This document shows, piece by piece, positions 46,852 to 55,020 of a stretch of DNA of 64,000 bases. Below the pieces are notes generated by a model that was given only the letters and a program-made list of their open reading frames with translations, was not told the DNA's origin and made no database searches. The DNA is from Xylophilus sp. GTDB lineage: Bacteria; Pseudomonadota; Gammaproteobacteria; Burkholderiales; Burkholderiaceae_C. Location of the stretch: the NCBI GenBank assembly GCA_009914555.1, contig WNDY01000003.1, forward strand, positions 95,104 to 159,103. Reading direction: 5' to 3'. The position numbers and the translations under genes were made by a program. The first letter of the stretch is position 1. Each line of letters opens with the position of its first letter.

Positions 46852-47550
46852 TTATTCGAGGTTGAATCGGATCGGCAGGTTGTATGACATCGTCTCGACC
46901 ACGCCATTGCGCTTGCCCGGAACGAATCGCCACTTCTGCACGGCGTTGGCGGCGGCTTGATCGAGCCGCTCGAAGCCGCTGGACTGTTTGACCTCGACCT
47001 TGAGCGGCAGGCCTTCGGTACTGATCTGCACGCGCAGCAGAACGACGCCCTGCTCGCCCAGTCGTTTGCTGATCGCCGGGTAAGGCGGTAGCGGATTCTT
47101 CAGGTAGTCGGCGTCGCTCGACGGCAACTGCACCGCGGGGGGGGCAGGCGGGGCCGGAGGTGCGGGCGGCGGCGCAGGCGGGGACGGCGGCGCGACCGGA
47201 GCGGCGATCGGCGGTGCGGGCGGCTGCGGCTCGATGGCACCGACCGGCGCGTTGGGCGCCGGCGTCGGATCGGCGATCGCCAGCGGACGCGGGGCTGGCG
47301 GCGGGGCCTTGATCACCTGGCGCTTGGGCGGTGTGGGCGGTGCCGGCGCGGGCGGAGGCGTTGGGGCGACCTTGGGCTGGGGAGGTTCAATGAACTCGCT
47401 CAACACGCTGGCCGGAACGACCACCTCGACGGCGCGGCGCAGCAGGCCGGCCTGCATCGCCCAGAGAATGGCGACGTGGCAAACCACCACGCCACCGGTG
47501 ATGATGGCATTGCGGCTGATGCCAGGGGGAGACGCGAAGCGTTGGGACAC
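46852..47550 (-). CDS. tonB: energy transducer TonB
   Basis: A 232-residue protein. One helix near the start (NAIITGGVVVCHVAILWAMQ) carries the His that couples to ExbB/D. It is followed by a long proline- and alanine-rich rod (about 55-140) and the C-terminal TonB domain with YPAISKRLGEQGVVLLRVQISTEG and RFVPGKRNGV. The start is probably GTG 47550. A TTG at 47601 would add 17 residues. It energises receptors such as the one that is broken at 19822. Confidence 0.93.
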   Translation of the reverse strand: MSQRFASPPGISRNAIITGGVVVCHVAILWAMQAGLLRRAVEVVVPASVLSEFIEPPQPKVAPTPPPAPAPPTPPKRQVIKAPPPAPRPLAIADPTPAPNAPVGAIEPQPPAPPIAAPVAPPSPPAPPPAPPAPPAPPAVQLPSSDADYLKNPLPPYPAISKRLGEQGVVLLRVQISTEGLPLKVEVKQSSGFERLDQAAANAVQKWRFVPGKRNGVVETMSYNLPIRFNLE

Positions 47551-47616
47551 GGCAATATCGAAAGCGACAGGTTCACACGCACCCGTCAATGCGCAAGGCA
47601 ACAGCGGCGCGCAGGC

Positions 47617-47691
47617 TTACCTGCGCAGCGCCCAGAGGGCCAAGCCGAGCACCAGGATCAGGCTGCCAGCGAGTGCAGCGGCGTATTCCAT
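47617..47691 (-). CDS. possible 24-residue membrane peptide
   Basis: An ATG-initiated frame of 24 codons starts MEYAAALAGSL, continues as one hydrophobic helix and ends ALRR before TAA. It overlaps the 3' end of bfd by 34 bases in another frame and lies between bfd and tonB. The composition is typical of small single-helix proteins, but the ribosome site is weak. It may be chance. Confidence 0.25.
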   Translation of the reverse strand: MEYAAALAGSLILVLGLALWALRR

Positions 47692-47930
47692 GCGCGGCTC
47701 TCGGCGATGGCAGGGGCCAACTGGATGGCTTGGACAGGCGTGCCGCAGTTCACGGCCGCCGTCGGACGCAGCGCGCTGCACTGCGCAACGACGTCACGGG
47801 CGCAGGTTTCACACTGGCCGCACTGGGTTGCCACCCCCAACTCGAATTGGATCTCGTCGAAGCTCATTCCTGCACGTGCATGGCGTGCGATCTCACGGTC
47901 GGAGACCCGGTGGCAGAGGCAGACAATCAT
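47658..47930 (-). CDS. bfd: bacterioferritin-associated ferredoxin-like [2Fe-2S] protein
   Basis: A 90-residue Bfd-like protein. MIVCLCHRVSDREIARHARAG has the CxC pair. ATQCGQCETCA has the CxxC pair, completing the [2Fe-2S] ligand set. Bfd reduces bacterioferritin to release stored iron and is induced by iron shortage. The tail after about residue 55 is alanine-rich and longer than E. coli Bfd. It lies upstream of tonB with a palindromic promoter. Confidence 0.9.
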   Translation of the reverse strand: MIVCLCHRVSDREIARHARAGMSFDEIQFELGVATQCGQCETCARDVVAQCSALRPTAAVNCGTPVQAIQLAPAIAESRAWNTPLHSLAA

Positions 47931-47961
47931 GACAAACGACGGACAGGACAGGCGGCTGGGA

Positions 47962-48000
47962 TGCAGCATTATAAATACGAATTTTTCGTATTTGTAAGAT
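47962..48000 (-). promoter_or_regulatory. bfd promoter with palindromic operator
   Basis: A perfect palindrome with 9-base arms AAATACGAA and TTCGTATTT around TTT lies at 47973-47993. On the minus strand it sits directly upstream of a TATAAT -10 box (47969-47974), overlapping it and filling the spacer. It is strongly AT-rich in GC-rich DNA. A regulator binding here would block the bfd promoter. It does not match the classic Fur consensus well. Confidence 0.6.
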
Positions 48001-48047
48001 ATTTCGGTTCCCCTCCCGTCAAAAAGGCCGGCACCGTTTTCGCCATG

Positions 48048-48071
48048 AAAAAAGCCGGCCTCCCGGCCGGC
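48048..48071 (-). terminator. terminator of the SWIB gene
   Basis: On the minus strand a seven-base stem GCCGGCC/GGCCGGC with a four-base loop is followed by TTTTTT, about 40 bases after the SWIB gene stop. Confidence 0.75.
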
Positions 48072-48112
48072 TGCCGCCTGGGTCTTTCGCAGACCCGGGA
48101 TCGGGTGCCGTC

Positions 48113-48427
48113 TCAGCTGACGTGCTTGCCGATCAGGCCAGGCAGCTCGAACATCGTGGCCTGGGCCTTGCCGAAGACCTCCTTGAGCTTGGCGTCGGCA
48201 TTGACGAGGCGGCGGTTGGCCTTGTCCTGGAGGTCGTGCTCCTTGATGTACGTCCACAGCTTGCTGACGATCTCGGTGCGCGGCAGCGGCGTAGAGCCGA
48301 CAACAGCGGCCAGCGCGGGACTGGGCGTCAGAGGCTTGAGGAAGGCGGCATGGGGCGTGCGTTTCTTCGCCGGTGCCTTGTCTGCTGCGGCAGTCTTGCC
48401 GGCAGCAGCTTTCTTTGCAGTTGCCAT
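48113..48427 (-). CDS. SWIB/MDM2 domain protein
   Basis: A 104-residue basic protein. The first 25 residues are Ala/Lys rich (ATAKKAAAGKTAAADKAPAK), like a histone tail. The rest is a SWIB domain (LPRTEIVSKLWTYIKEHDLQDKANRRLVNADAKLKEVFG). Such fusions are common in Burkholderiales and Chlamydiae and probably bind DNA or chromatin-like complexes. Exact role unknown. Confidence 0.88.
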   Translation of the reverse strand: MATAKKAAAGKTAAADKAPAKKRTPHAAFLKPLTPSPALAAVVGSTPLPRTEIVSKLWTYIKEHDLQDKANRRLVNADAKLKEVFGKAQATMFELPGLIGKHVS

Positions 48428-48597
48428 GATCGTTTTCCTTCTGAAAGTGGAGAGTTCACCAGCAGAGGATGGGCATCCACTGGCGCAGAGGGATGCTACT
48501 GGAGAAAAAACGGCTTTCCAAGCGAATTGGCCCCAATCGGCGCCGCACTTCGCTCTTCGACGCTCATCGGCAACATCGTACACACGCCCGGCGCAGG

Positions 48598-49521
48598 CTA
48601 TGGCGCGCGGCGGCGCATCGGCACAGTGGCCAGCGGAATGCTGGCCAGCGCGATGGCAAATGCCAGCAGTTGCAGCCGCGACAGCGATTCGCCGAGTACC
48701 AGCACACCGACCAAGGTGGCGGAAATCGGCAGCAGCACCGTGAAGATGCCGCTCTGCGACGCCGGCACGCTGCGCAGGCCGGTCATCCAGAGCCACACCG
48801 TCCAGATGCTGGCCGCCAGCGCATAGAAGAGCAGCAGCGGCCAGATGGACGGCGGCACAGCGGAAAAGTCGAAGCCGATCGCCGTGTACAACCCCAGCGG
48901 CGTCATGAGCACGAAGCCCCATAGATTGATCAGGGCCGAAATCCGCCGCGGAGCCAGCGCCCCGGCGAGTTGCTTGCCGATGACTGCATAGGCGGCCTCG
49001 CACAACACGGCGGCAACGATAAGAAGATTGCCCAGCCATGCGTGAAACTGGCCGGAGGCCGCGGCCGCCTCCGCGCTGGCCGGCTGCTGCACCACGGAAA
49101 GCAGGCCGATTCCCGTCACAGCGCAGCCCGCGGACAACCAAGTGCGCAGCGTCACCCGCTCCCGCAGCATGGCCCAACTCAGCAAGGCCACGGCCGCAGG
49201 GATGGCCGACATGACCACGCCCGCAGCAACCGCTCCTGCCAGTTTCACGCCATACAGCATGCAGATGGAAAACAGGAAGTTGCCGAACAGCGACTCCACG
49301 AACAGCAGCCAGCGGATGCGGCGCGGCATGGGCGACTCCTCGACCGGCTTGCGCGCCCAGCCGGCCATCGCTACGGCTGCAATACCGAAGCGCATCCAGC
49401 CAAGCAGAAAGACGGGTAGAGCGTTGGCCAGTGGCTTGGACAGGGCCACGTAGCAGCCGACGAGCGCCATACTGAGTGCGAGGCATCCGTAAGCAGCGAC
49501 GCGGGAAGGAGAAGAACTCAA
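48598..49521 (-). CDS. EamA/DMT-superfamily transporter
   Basis: A 307-residue (from TTG 49521) inner-membrane protein with ten helices in two EamA repeats. Blocks include LALSMALVGCYVALSKPLANALPVFLLGWMRFGIAAV and a C-terminal SGIFTVLLPISATLVGVLVLGESLS. The start is uncertain. No ATG is near, TTG 49521 and TTG 49581 are both in frame, and the AT-rich DNA beyond 49540 looks like promoter. The substrate is unknown. Confidence 0.8.
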   Translation of the reverse strand: MSSSPSRVAAYGCLALSMALVGCYVALSKPLANALPVFLLGWMRFGIAAVAMAGWARKPVEESPMPRRIRWLLFVESLFGNFLFSICMLYGVKLAGAVAAGVVMSAIPAAVALLSWAMLRERVTLRTWLSAGCAVTGIGLLSVVQQPASAEAAAASGQFHAWLGNLLIVAAVLCEAAYAVIGKQLAGALAPRRISALINLWGFVLMTPLGLYTAIGFDFSAVPPSIWPLLLFYALAASIWTVWLWMTGLRSVPASQSGIFTVLLPISATLVGVLVLGESLSRLQLLAFAIALASIPLATVPMRRRAP

Positions 49522-49651
49522 GATTGGATGTCTATCGAAGATGGCACACCTGCGCCGCGGCGTGTATTTTGTATCGCGCAAAACGCTTTTCGTATGAAGA
49601 AAAGACTAGGACATCTCGATCTTGGAAATTTTCTGGCATGGAAGATTTTAA

Positions 49652-49750
49652 TTCGCATTGCGAAATTATATGAATAAGTGATTGATTTTAAAAAGAATAA
49701 TTTATCTCTTTTATAAGACACAAGAGCTAAATATGGTCTTCTATAAGACT
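49652..49750 (+). promoter_or_regulatory. aceA control region with paired TCTTYTATAAGAC sites
   Basis: The stretch between the EamA gene and aceA (about 300 bases) is very AT-rich. It holds the palindrome TTCGCATTGCGAA (49652-49664) and two direct copies of TCTTYTATAAGAC at 49707-49719 and 49737-49749, 30 bases apart, or about three helical turns. The repeated sites look like a dimeric regulator's operators for the glyoxylate enzyme gene. The regulator is not in the window. Confidence 0.6.
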
Positions 49751-49820
49751 TAAATTTTTGGTCATGGAGGCGCTGCTTTTCAGCGCCGCCGGCTGCAACT
49801 TTCAACCTCATGGAATGCAC

Positions 49821-51149
49821 ATGACCGATACGACCAAGCCCCTGACCCGTGATCAACAGATCGCAGCCCTGCAACGCGAATGGGTCGAAGATTCCCGCTG
49901 GAAGGGCGTCAAGCGCAACTACAGCGCTGCCGATGTCGTGCGCCTGCGCGGCAGCCTGCAAGCGGAATACACGCTGGCCAAGCGCGGTGCAGAGAACCTG
50001 TGGAAGAAGCTCAACGGCGGTGCACGCAAGGGCTATGTGAACGCTTTCGGTGCCATCACCGCGGGCCAGGCCTACCAGCAGGCCAAGGCCGGGCTCGAAG
50101 CCGTGTACCTGTCGGGCTGGCAGGTTGCCGCAGACGGCAATACGTCCGAGACCATGTATCCCGACCAGTCGCTCTATGCCTACGACTCGGTGCCGACCAT
50201 GGTGCGCCGCATCAACAACACCTTCAAGCGTGCCGACGAGATCCAATGGTCGCGCGGCATCCACCCGGGCGAAGAAGGTTACATCGACTACTTCCTGCCG
50301 ATCGTGGCAGACGGCGAAGCCGGCTTCGGCGGCGTGCTCAACGCTTTCGAGCTGACCAAGAACCTCATCACCGCCGGTGCCGCTGGCGTGCACTTCGAAG
50401 ACCAGTTGGCCGCTGTGAAGAAGTGCGGCCACATGGGTGGCAAGGTGCTGGTGCCCACGCAGGAAGCCATCGAGAAGCTGACGGCCGCGCGCTTCGCCGC
50501 CGACGTGCTCGGCACCCCGACGATCGTGCTGGCCCGCACCGACGCCGAAGCGGCCAACCTGCTGACCTCGGACCACGATGCTAACGACCGCCCCTTTCTC
50601 ACCGGCGAGCGCACGCAGGAAGGCTTCTACCGCGTGAAGAATGGCCCGGAGCAGGCCATCAGCCGCGGCGTGGCCTACGCGCCCTATGCCGACCTGGTGT
50701 GGTGCGAAACCGGCACGCCCGACCTGGGCTTCGCCCGCGAATTCGCCCAGGCCGTGCATGCTTCGTCGCCGGGCAAACTGCTGTCGTACAACTGCTCGCC
50801 TTCGTTCAACTGGAAGAAAAACCTCGACGACAAGACCATCGCCCAATTCCAGGAGGAACTCTCGGAACTGGGCTACAAGTACCAGTTCATCACCCTGGCC
50901 GGCATCCACCTCAACTGGTACAACACTTTCCAGTTCGCCCATGCGTATGCTCGCGGCGAAGGCATGAAGCACTACGTGGAGCAGGTGCAGGAGCCGGAAT
51001 TCGCTGCACGCGAGAAGGGATACACCTTCGTGTCGCATCAGCAGGAAGTGGGCGCGGGCTACTTCGACGACGTGACCACGGTGATCCAGGGCGGCTCGTC
51101 GTCGGTGAAGGCCTTGACAGGCTCGACCGAGGAGGAGCAGTTCCACTGA
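49821..51149 (+). CDS. aceA: isocitrate lyase
   Basis: A 442-residue enzyme that splits isocitrate to glyoxylate and succinate, letting the cell grow on acetate or fatty acids. The catalytic loop KKCGHMGGK holds the active cysteine. Other conserved blocks: [21 protein letters not shown], and [12 protein letters not shown] near the end. The start is ATG 49821 ([14 protein letters not shown]). Malate synthase is not in the window. Confidence 0.97.
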   Translation: MTDTTKPLTRDQQIAALQREWVEDSRWKGVKRNYSAADVVRLRGSLQAEYTLAKRGAENLWKKLNGGARKGYVNAFGAITAGQAYQQAKAGLEAVYLSGWQVAADGNTSETMYPDQSLYAYDSVPTMVRRINNTFKRADEIQWSRGIHPGEEGYIDYFLPIVADGEAGFGGVLNAFELTKNLITAGAAGVHFEDQLAAVKKCGHMGGKVLVPTQEAIEKLTAARFAADVLGTPTIVLARTDAEAANLLTSDHDANDRPFLTGERTQEGFYRVKNGPEQAISRGVAYAPYADLVWCETGTPDLGFAREFAQAVHASSPGKLLSYNCSPSFNWKKNLDDKTIAQFQEELSELGYKYQFITLAGIHLNWYNTFQFAHAYARGEGMKHYVEQVQEPEFAAREKGYTFVSHQQEVGAGYFDDVTTVIQGGSSSVKALTGSTEEEQFH

Positions 51150-51201
51150 TGGATTTTTTGTGACTCAGGGCGCTCAAAAGGCGCCTTGTATGGGAAGTTG
51201 A

Positions 51202-51228
51202 CGGCCATCCTTCGGGATGGTCTTTTGT
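51202..51228 (+). terminator. intrinsic terminator of aceA
   Basis: An eight-base stem GGCCATCC/GGATGGTC (one G-U) with a TTCG tetraloop is followed by TTTTG. It lies 53 bases after the aceA stop and separates aceA from the thrS leader. Confidence 0.75.
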
Positions 51229-51319
51229 GTCGGGTGCTCAGGTGTGCGGGCGGCGAAGGCGTGAACTGATAAAATGCGTTGCTACATCCACCTGCAAGAG
51301 CGAGAAAGGCATCCTGGTT

Positions 51320-51361
51320 ATGACACCGCGAACTACGTCCGAGACGTCCACCGGCCTGTAA
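51320..51361 (+). CDS. threonine-rich thrS leader peptide
   Basis: A 13-codon frame encodes MTPRTTSETSTGL and stops with TAA. Five of thirteen residues are threonine, with ACA, ACT, ACG, ACG and ACC codons. AAAGG lies nine bases before the ATG. It is placed upstream of a terminator and thrS, so slow translation for lack of charged tRNA-Thr could control read-through. Too short to be called by ordinary gene finders. Confidence 0.75.
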   Translation: MTPRTTSETSTGL

Positions 51362-51433
51362 GGAGCCGTCGTTCGCGCACATAGCAACTCGCTATCCTCT
51401 TGCCACGAAGCGCGGACTTGTCCGCGCTTTTTT
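51327..51433 (+). promoter_or_regulatory. thrS transcription attenuator
   Basis: Four segments pair in competing ways. Segment 1, CGCGAAC (51327-51333, inside the leader peptide frame), is perfectly complementary to GTTCGCG (51371-51377). Segment 2, GTTCGCGC (51371-51378), pairs over eight bases (one G-U) with segment 3, GCGCGGAC (51410-51417). Segment 3 also pairs perfectly with segment 4, GTCCGCGC (51420-51427), followed by six T, making an intrinsic terminator. A ribosome stalled on the Thr codons would cover segment 1 and favour 2:3, the antiterminator. Confidence 0.75.
51410..51433 (+). terminator. thrS leader terminator
   Basis: Eight-base perfect GC-rich arms GCGCGGAC/GTCCGCGC with a two-base loop precede TTTTTT, 46 bases before the thrS start codon. 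Its position inside the leader, not after a gene, marks it as an attenuator. Confidence 0.8.
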
Positions 51434-51478
51434 GTTGGCGCCTCTGTTCTGTTCTCTTCTTGCAGCACCTTCCATTCC

Positions 51479-53386
51479 ATGATCCACATCACTCTTCCTG
51501 ACGGTTCGCGCCGCGAGTACCCGGCCCCGTTGAGCGTTGCCGCCATCGCCCAGTCCATCGGCGCCGGCCTGGCCAAGGTCACTGTGGCCGGCAAGGTCGA
51601 CGGCAAGCTGGTCGATGCCAGCGACGTGGTCGACCACGACGCCCGCGTGCAGATCGTCACGCCGAAGAATTCGGAGGGGGTGGAGATCATTCGCCACTCC
51701 TGCGCCCACCTGGTCGGCCATGCGGTCAAGCAGCTGTACCCCACGGCGCGCATGGTCATCGGACCGGTGATCGATGAGGGCTTCTACTACGACATCGCCT
51801 ACGAACGCCCGTTCACGCCCGAAGACATCGCTGCGATCGAACAGCGCATGCGCGAGCTGATCGCGCAGGACTACGACGTGGTCAAGAAGGTCACGCCGCG
51901 CGCGGACGTGATCCGCGTGTTCCAGGAACGGGGAGAGGATTACAAGCTGCGCCTCATCGACGACATGCCCGATGAGACGGCAATGGGCTTGTACTATCAC
52001 CAGGAGTATGTGGACATGTGCCGCGGCCCGCACGTGCCCAACACGCGCTTTCTCAAGGCTTTCAAGCTGACGCGGGTGTCGGGCGCCTACTGGCGCGGCG
52101 ATGCCAGGAACGAGCAGCTCCAGCGCATCTACGGCACGGCCTGGGCCGACAAAAAGGATCTCGACGCCTACATCCAGCGCATCGAGGAGGCCGAGAAGCG
52201 CGACCACCGCAAGCTCGGCCGCGAACTCGACCTGTTTCACATCGACGAGCATTCGCCGGGCACGGTGTTCTGGCATCCCAAGGGCTGGTCGGTGTGGCAG
52301 ACGGTGGAGCAGTACATGCGCCAGATCTACCGCGACAACGGCTACCTGGAGGTCAAGGGTCCGCAGATCCTCGACAAGAGCCTGTGGGAGAAGACCGGCC
52401 ACTGGGACAAGTACCGCGAGAACATGTTCACGACAGAGTCGGAAAAGCGCGAATACGCGCTCAAGCCGATGAACTGCCCGGGCCACATCCTGATCTTCAA
52501 GCAGGGCATCAAGAGCTACCGCGACCTGCCGTTGCGCTACGGCGAGTTTGGCCAGTGCCACCGCAACGAGCCGAGTGGCGGCCTGCACGGCATCATGCGC
52601 GTGCGCGCCTTCACGCAGGACGACGGACACATCTTCTGCACCGAGGACATGATCCAGGCAGAGGTGACGGTTTTCACCACGCTGCTGCAAAAGGTCTACC
52701 AAGACTTCGGCTTCACCAAGATCCTCTACAAGCTGTCGACGCGACCCGAAAAGCGCATCGGCTCCGACGAAAGTTGGGACCGGGCCGAGCAGGCACTGGC
52801 CGACGGCCTGCGCGCTTCGGGCGTCGATTTCGAATACCTGCCGGGGGAAGGAGCCTTCTACGGTCCGAAGATCGAATACACGCTGCGCGACGCCATCGGG
52901 CGCCAGTGGCAATGCGGTACGATCCAGGTCGACCCGAACCTGCCCGAGCGCCTGGATGCCGACTTCGTGGGGGAAGATGGCGCACGCCACCGCCCGATCA
53001 TGCTGCACCGCGCGATCGTCGGCAGTCTGGAGCGATTCATCGGCATCCTGATTGAACAGCACGCCGGGGCGCTGCCGACATGGCTCGCCCCGGTGCAGGT
53101 CTCGGTGCTCAACATTACCGGTTCCCAGGCCGACTACGCAAGGGATGTTGCCAAAAGGCTGCAAAATCAAGGGCTTAGGGTCGAGATCGATCTGGCGAAC
53201 GAGAAGATTACGTATAAAATACGCAAGCACTCGTTGCAAAAGCTTCCATATATCCTGGTCGTGGGTGACAAGGAGAAGGAGGCTGGCGCCGTCGCGGTGC
53301 GTGCCCGAGGCAACAAGGACCTCGGCGTGATGTCCCTCGATGCATTCGCCCAAACGATCGCCGGAGACATCGCCTCCAAGGCGTAA
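51479..53386 (+). CDS. thrS: threonyl-tRNA synthetase
   Basis: A 635-residue class II synthetase. The N-terminal TGS domain ([19 protein letters not shown]) is followed by the editing domain with [16 protein letters not shown] and the catalytic core with [12 protein letters not shown] and [28 protein letters not shown] (zinc and active-site residues). The C-terminal anticodon-binding domain holds [16 protein letters not shown]. It starts the translation gene cluster and is preceded by the threonine attenuator. Confidence 0.98.
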   Translation: MIHITLPDGSRREYPAPLSVAAIAQSIGAGLAKVTVAGKVDGKLVDASDVVDHDARVQIVTPKNSEGVEIIRHSCAHLVGHAVKQLYPTARMVIGPVIDEGFYYDIAYERPFTPEDIAAIEQRMRELIAQDYDVVKKVTPRADVIRVFQERGEDYKLRLIDDMPDETAMGLYYHQEYVDMCRGPHVPNTRFLKAFKLTRVSGAYWRGDARNEQLQRIYGTAWADKKDLDAYIQRIEEAEKRDHRKLGRELDLFHIDEHSPGTVFWHPKGWSVWQTVEQYMRQIYRDNGYLEVKGPQILDKSLWEKTGHWDKYRENMFTTESEKREYALKPMNCPGHILIFKQGIKSYRDLPLRYGEFGQCHRNEPSGGLHGIMRVRAFTQDDGHIFCTEDMIQAEVTVFTTLLQKVYQDFGFTKILYKLSTRPEKRIGSDESWDRAEQALADGLRASGVDFEYLPGEGAFYGPKIEYTLRDAIGRQWQCGTIQVDPNLPERLDADFVGEDGARHRPIMLHRAIVGSLERFIGILIEQHAGALPTWLAPVQVSVLNITGSQADYARDVAKRLQNQGLRVEIDLANEKITYKIRKHSLQKLPYILVVGDKEKEAGAVAVRARGNKDLGVMSLDAFAQTIAGDIASKA

Positions 53387-53472
53387 TCCGTTCTACGGTA
53401 GCGCCCCGAGCCGCATGCAGCTTCCGGCAAGCGCTACCTTTTTTGTAGCATTACTGATCAAGGATTCGCACC

Positions 53473-54054
53473 ATCGCTACTGATTTTCGTGACCGCCGTC
53501 AGCGGGAAGAGCGCAAGCACCGCCTGAATCGTGAAATCATGGCGCCCGAAGTTCGTCTTTCGGGCCCTGAGAACGAACCGTTGGGAATCGTCAGCTTGGC
53601 TGAAGCCTTGCGGATGGCTGGTGAACTGGATGTCGATCTGGTTGAGATTGCCGCGACTGCCAATCCGCCTGTGTGCCGGTTGATGGACTACGGCAAGTTC
53701 AAATACCAGGAACAGAAGAAGGCTGCCGAGGCCAAGTCGAAGCAGAAGGTCATCGAGGTCAAGGAAGTCAAGTTCCGCCCCGGTACCGATGACGGCGATT
53801 ACAACATCAAGCTGCGCAACATCCGCCGGTTCCTTGAGGACGGAGACAAGTGCAAGATCACGCTGCGCTTCCGCGGTCGGGAAATCACCCATCAGGAACT
53901 CGGTCTCGCCTTGCTGCAGCGCATTCGGGACGACCTGGGTGACACGATCACCGTCGAGCAGTTCCCGAAGCTTGAAGGCCGCCAGATGATCATGATGATC
54001 GCCCCTGGCCGCCGCAAGCCTGCTGCGAAGACGGCTGCTGAAACGGCTGCCTGA
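53473..54054 (+). CDS. infC: translation initiation factor IF-3, non-canonical ATC start
   Basis: The IF-3 reading frame extends upstream of the first ATG (53539) to an ATC at 53473, giving [20 protein letters not shown] before [13 protein letters not shown]. The upstream part encodes the usual basic N-terminus, and AAGGA lies at 53460-53464. infC genes famously use AUU or AUC starts so that IF-3, which rejects such codons, represses its own translation. With this start the protein has 193 residues, the usual length for the group. N- and C-domains are both complete. Confidence 0.9.
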   Translation: MATDFRDRRQREERKHRLNREIMAPEVRLSGPENEPLGIVSLAEALRMAGELDVDLVEIAATANPPVCRLMDYGKFKYQEQKKAAEAKSKQKVIEVKEVKFRPGTDDGDYNIKLRNIRRFLEDGDKCKITLRFRGREITHQELGLALLQRIRDDLGDTITVEQFPKLEGRQMIMMIAPGRRKPAAKTAAETAA

Positions 54055-54223
54055 CCAGGAAGCCAGAGAGACAGGGATTTGCCCGGCGTCAGCCGGGCGA
54101 TGTATCGGCAGGCTTGCTTGTCGGTGCCGGCGGTGGATTGCCACCGCCACGAAAAGTGGCTCGGGGCCAACAAGTCCGTGGAAGGTTCACGGCGCCTCAC
54201 GAGCACAAACGAAGGAGCATTAA
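54055..54223 (+). promoter_or_regulatory. infC-rpmI intergenic leader
   Basis: The 169-base gap before rpmI contains the hairpin GCCCGGCGTCAGCCGGGC (54079-54096) and an inverted pair GGCGGTGG / CCACCGCC (54133-54151). In E. coli, L20 binds folded RNA in this same gap to repress rpmI-rplT. A similar role is possible but not shown here. Confidence 0.35.
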
Positions 54224-54427
54224 ATGCCCAAGATGAAGACCAAGAGTAGCGCGAAGAAGCGTTTTCGCGTCCGTCCGGGTGGTACGGTCAAGCGTGGCCA
54301 AGCTTTCAAGCGCCACATCCTGACCAAAAAGACCACCCAGAACAAACGCCACCTGCGCGGCGCCGTCAGCGTGCACGAGACCAACCTGGGTCACATCGCG
54401 CAGATGCTGCCGTTCGCCGGCCTTTGA
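54224..54427 (+). CDS. rpmI: 50S ribosomal protein L35
   Basis: A 67-residue basic protein. [20 protein letters not shown] at the start and [22 protein letters not shown] at the end are L35. AAGGAG lies at 54211-54216. It is translated just ahead of rplT. Confidence 0.98.
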   Translation: MPKMKTKSSAKKRFRVRPGGTVKRGQAFKRHILTKKTTQNKRHLRGAVSVHETNLGHIAQMLPFAGL

Positions 54428-54452
54428 TCAACGGACAACAAGGAGTACTTCC

Positions 54453-54812
54453 ATGCCTCGCGTCAAACGTGGTGTAACTGCACGCGCTCGTCACAAGAAG
54501 GTCCTGGCACTCGCCAAGGGTTTCCGCGGTCGCCGCGGCAATGTCTTCCGCATCGCCAAGCAGGCGGTGCTGAAGGCCGGCCAATACGCATACCGCGACC
54601 GCCGTGCCAAGAAGCGTGTATTCCGCCGTCTGTGGATCGCACGTATCAACGCCGCAGCGCGTGAACTGGGCCTGACGTACAGCCAGTTCGCCAACGGCCT
54701 CAAGAAGGCCTCGATAGAAATCGACCGCAAGGTGCTGGCGGATATCGCCGTACACGACAAGGCCGCCTTCGGCAGCATCGTGGAGCAGGTCAAGGCCAAA
54801 CTGGCTGCTTGA
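54453..54812 (+). CDS. rplT: 50S ribosomal protein L20
   Basis: A 119-residue protein. [20 protein letters not shown] and [29 protein letters not shown] are the L20 hallmarks, with the long N-terminal RNA-binding helix. It is needed for early 50S assembly and is a candidate autoregulator of its own operon. AAGGAG precedes the ATG. Confidence 0.98.
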   Translation: MPRVKRGVTARARHKKVLALAKGFRGRRGNVFRIAKQAVLKAGQYAYRDRRAKKRVFRRLWIARINAAARELGLTYSQFANGLKKASIEIDRKVLADIAVHDKAAFGSIVEQVKAKLAA

Positions 54813-54821
54813 TTTTCCGCA

Positions 54822-54951
54822 GTGCCGCCGCACTCGTTCCATTTTTAGATCGGGCGTGAACGCGAAGGCGAAGCGCAGACAGTACGAACGTACGGCAAGC
54901 GACGCCGACAAAGTACTCGTTCGATATGGATGGAACTGGGCGCGGCGGCAC
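54822..54951. repeat. 130-bp inverted-repeat element between rplT and pheS
   Basis: Arms of about 21 bases, GTGCCGCCGC...TTCCAT and ATGGAAC...GCGGCGGCAC, are inverted at the ends with three or four mismatches. A second inner pair, AGTACGAACG and CGTTCGATA-like, lies inside. The whole could fold into one long hairpin. The rest of the gap to pheS holds another stem (54968-54997). The size and terminal inverted repeats resemble a small non-coding mobile element (MITE or REP-like). Confidence 0.55.
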
Positions 54952-54967
54952 AGCTGCAGAGCAAACA

Positions 54968-54997
54968 GGGGCTAGGGCTTGTAAAGGCGCTAGCCCC
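54968..54997 (+). terminator. hairpin upstream of pheS (terminator or attenuator)
   Basis: Eight-base arms GGGGCTAG/CTAGCCCC around a 14-base loop are followed by TTGTCTTTG. The T-run is weak. It may end some rplT transcripts or tune pheST read-through. I found no phenylalanine-rich leader peptide here. Confidence 0.5.
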
Positions 54998-55020
54998 TTG
55001 TCTTTGGAACAAGAGAAGCT

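Noticed and set aside
51274..51384. 36-codon frame covering the thrS leader
   Set aside because: It has no threonine bias and no ribosome site. The 13-codon frame nested in it has both and fits the attenuator geometry, so that one was preferred.
51392..53353. 653-codon minus-strand frame opposite thrS
   Set aside because: thrS is unmistakable on the plus strand. The antisense frame has no recognisable domain and the composition of a GC-skew shadow.
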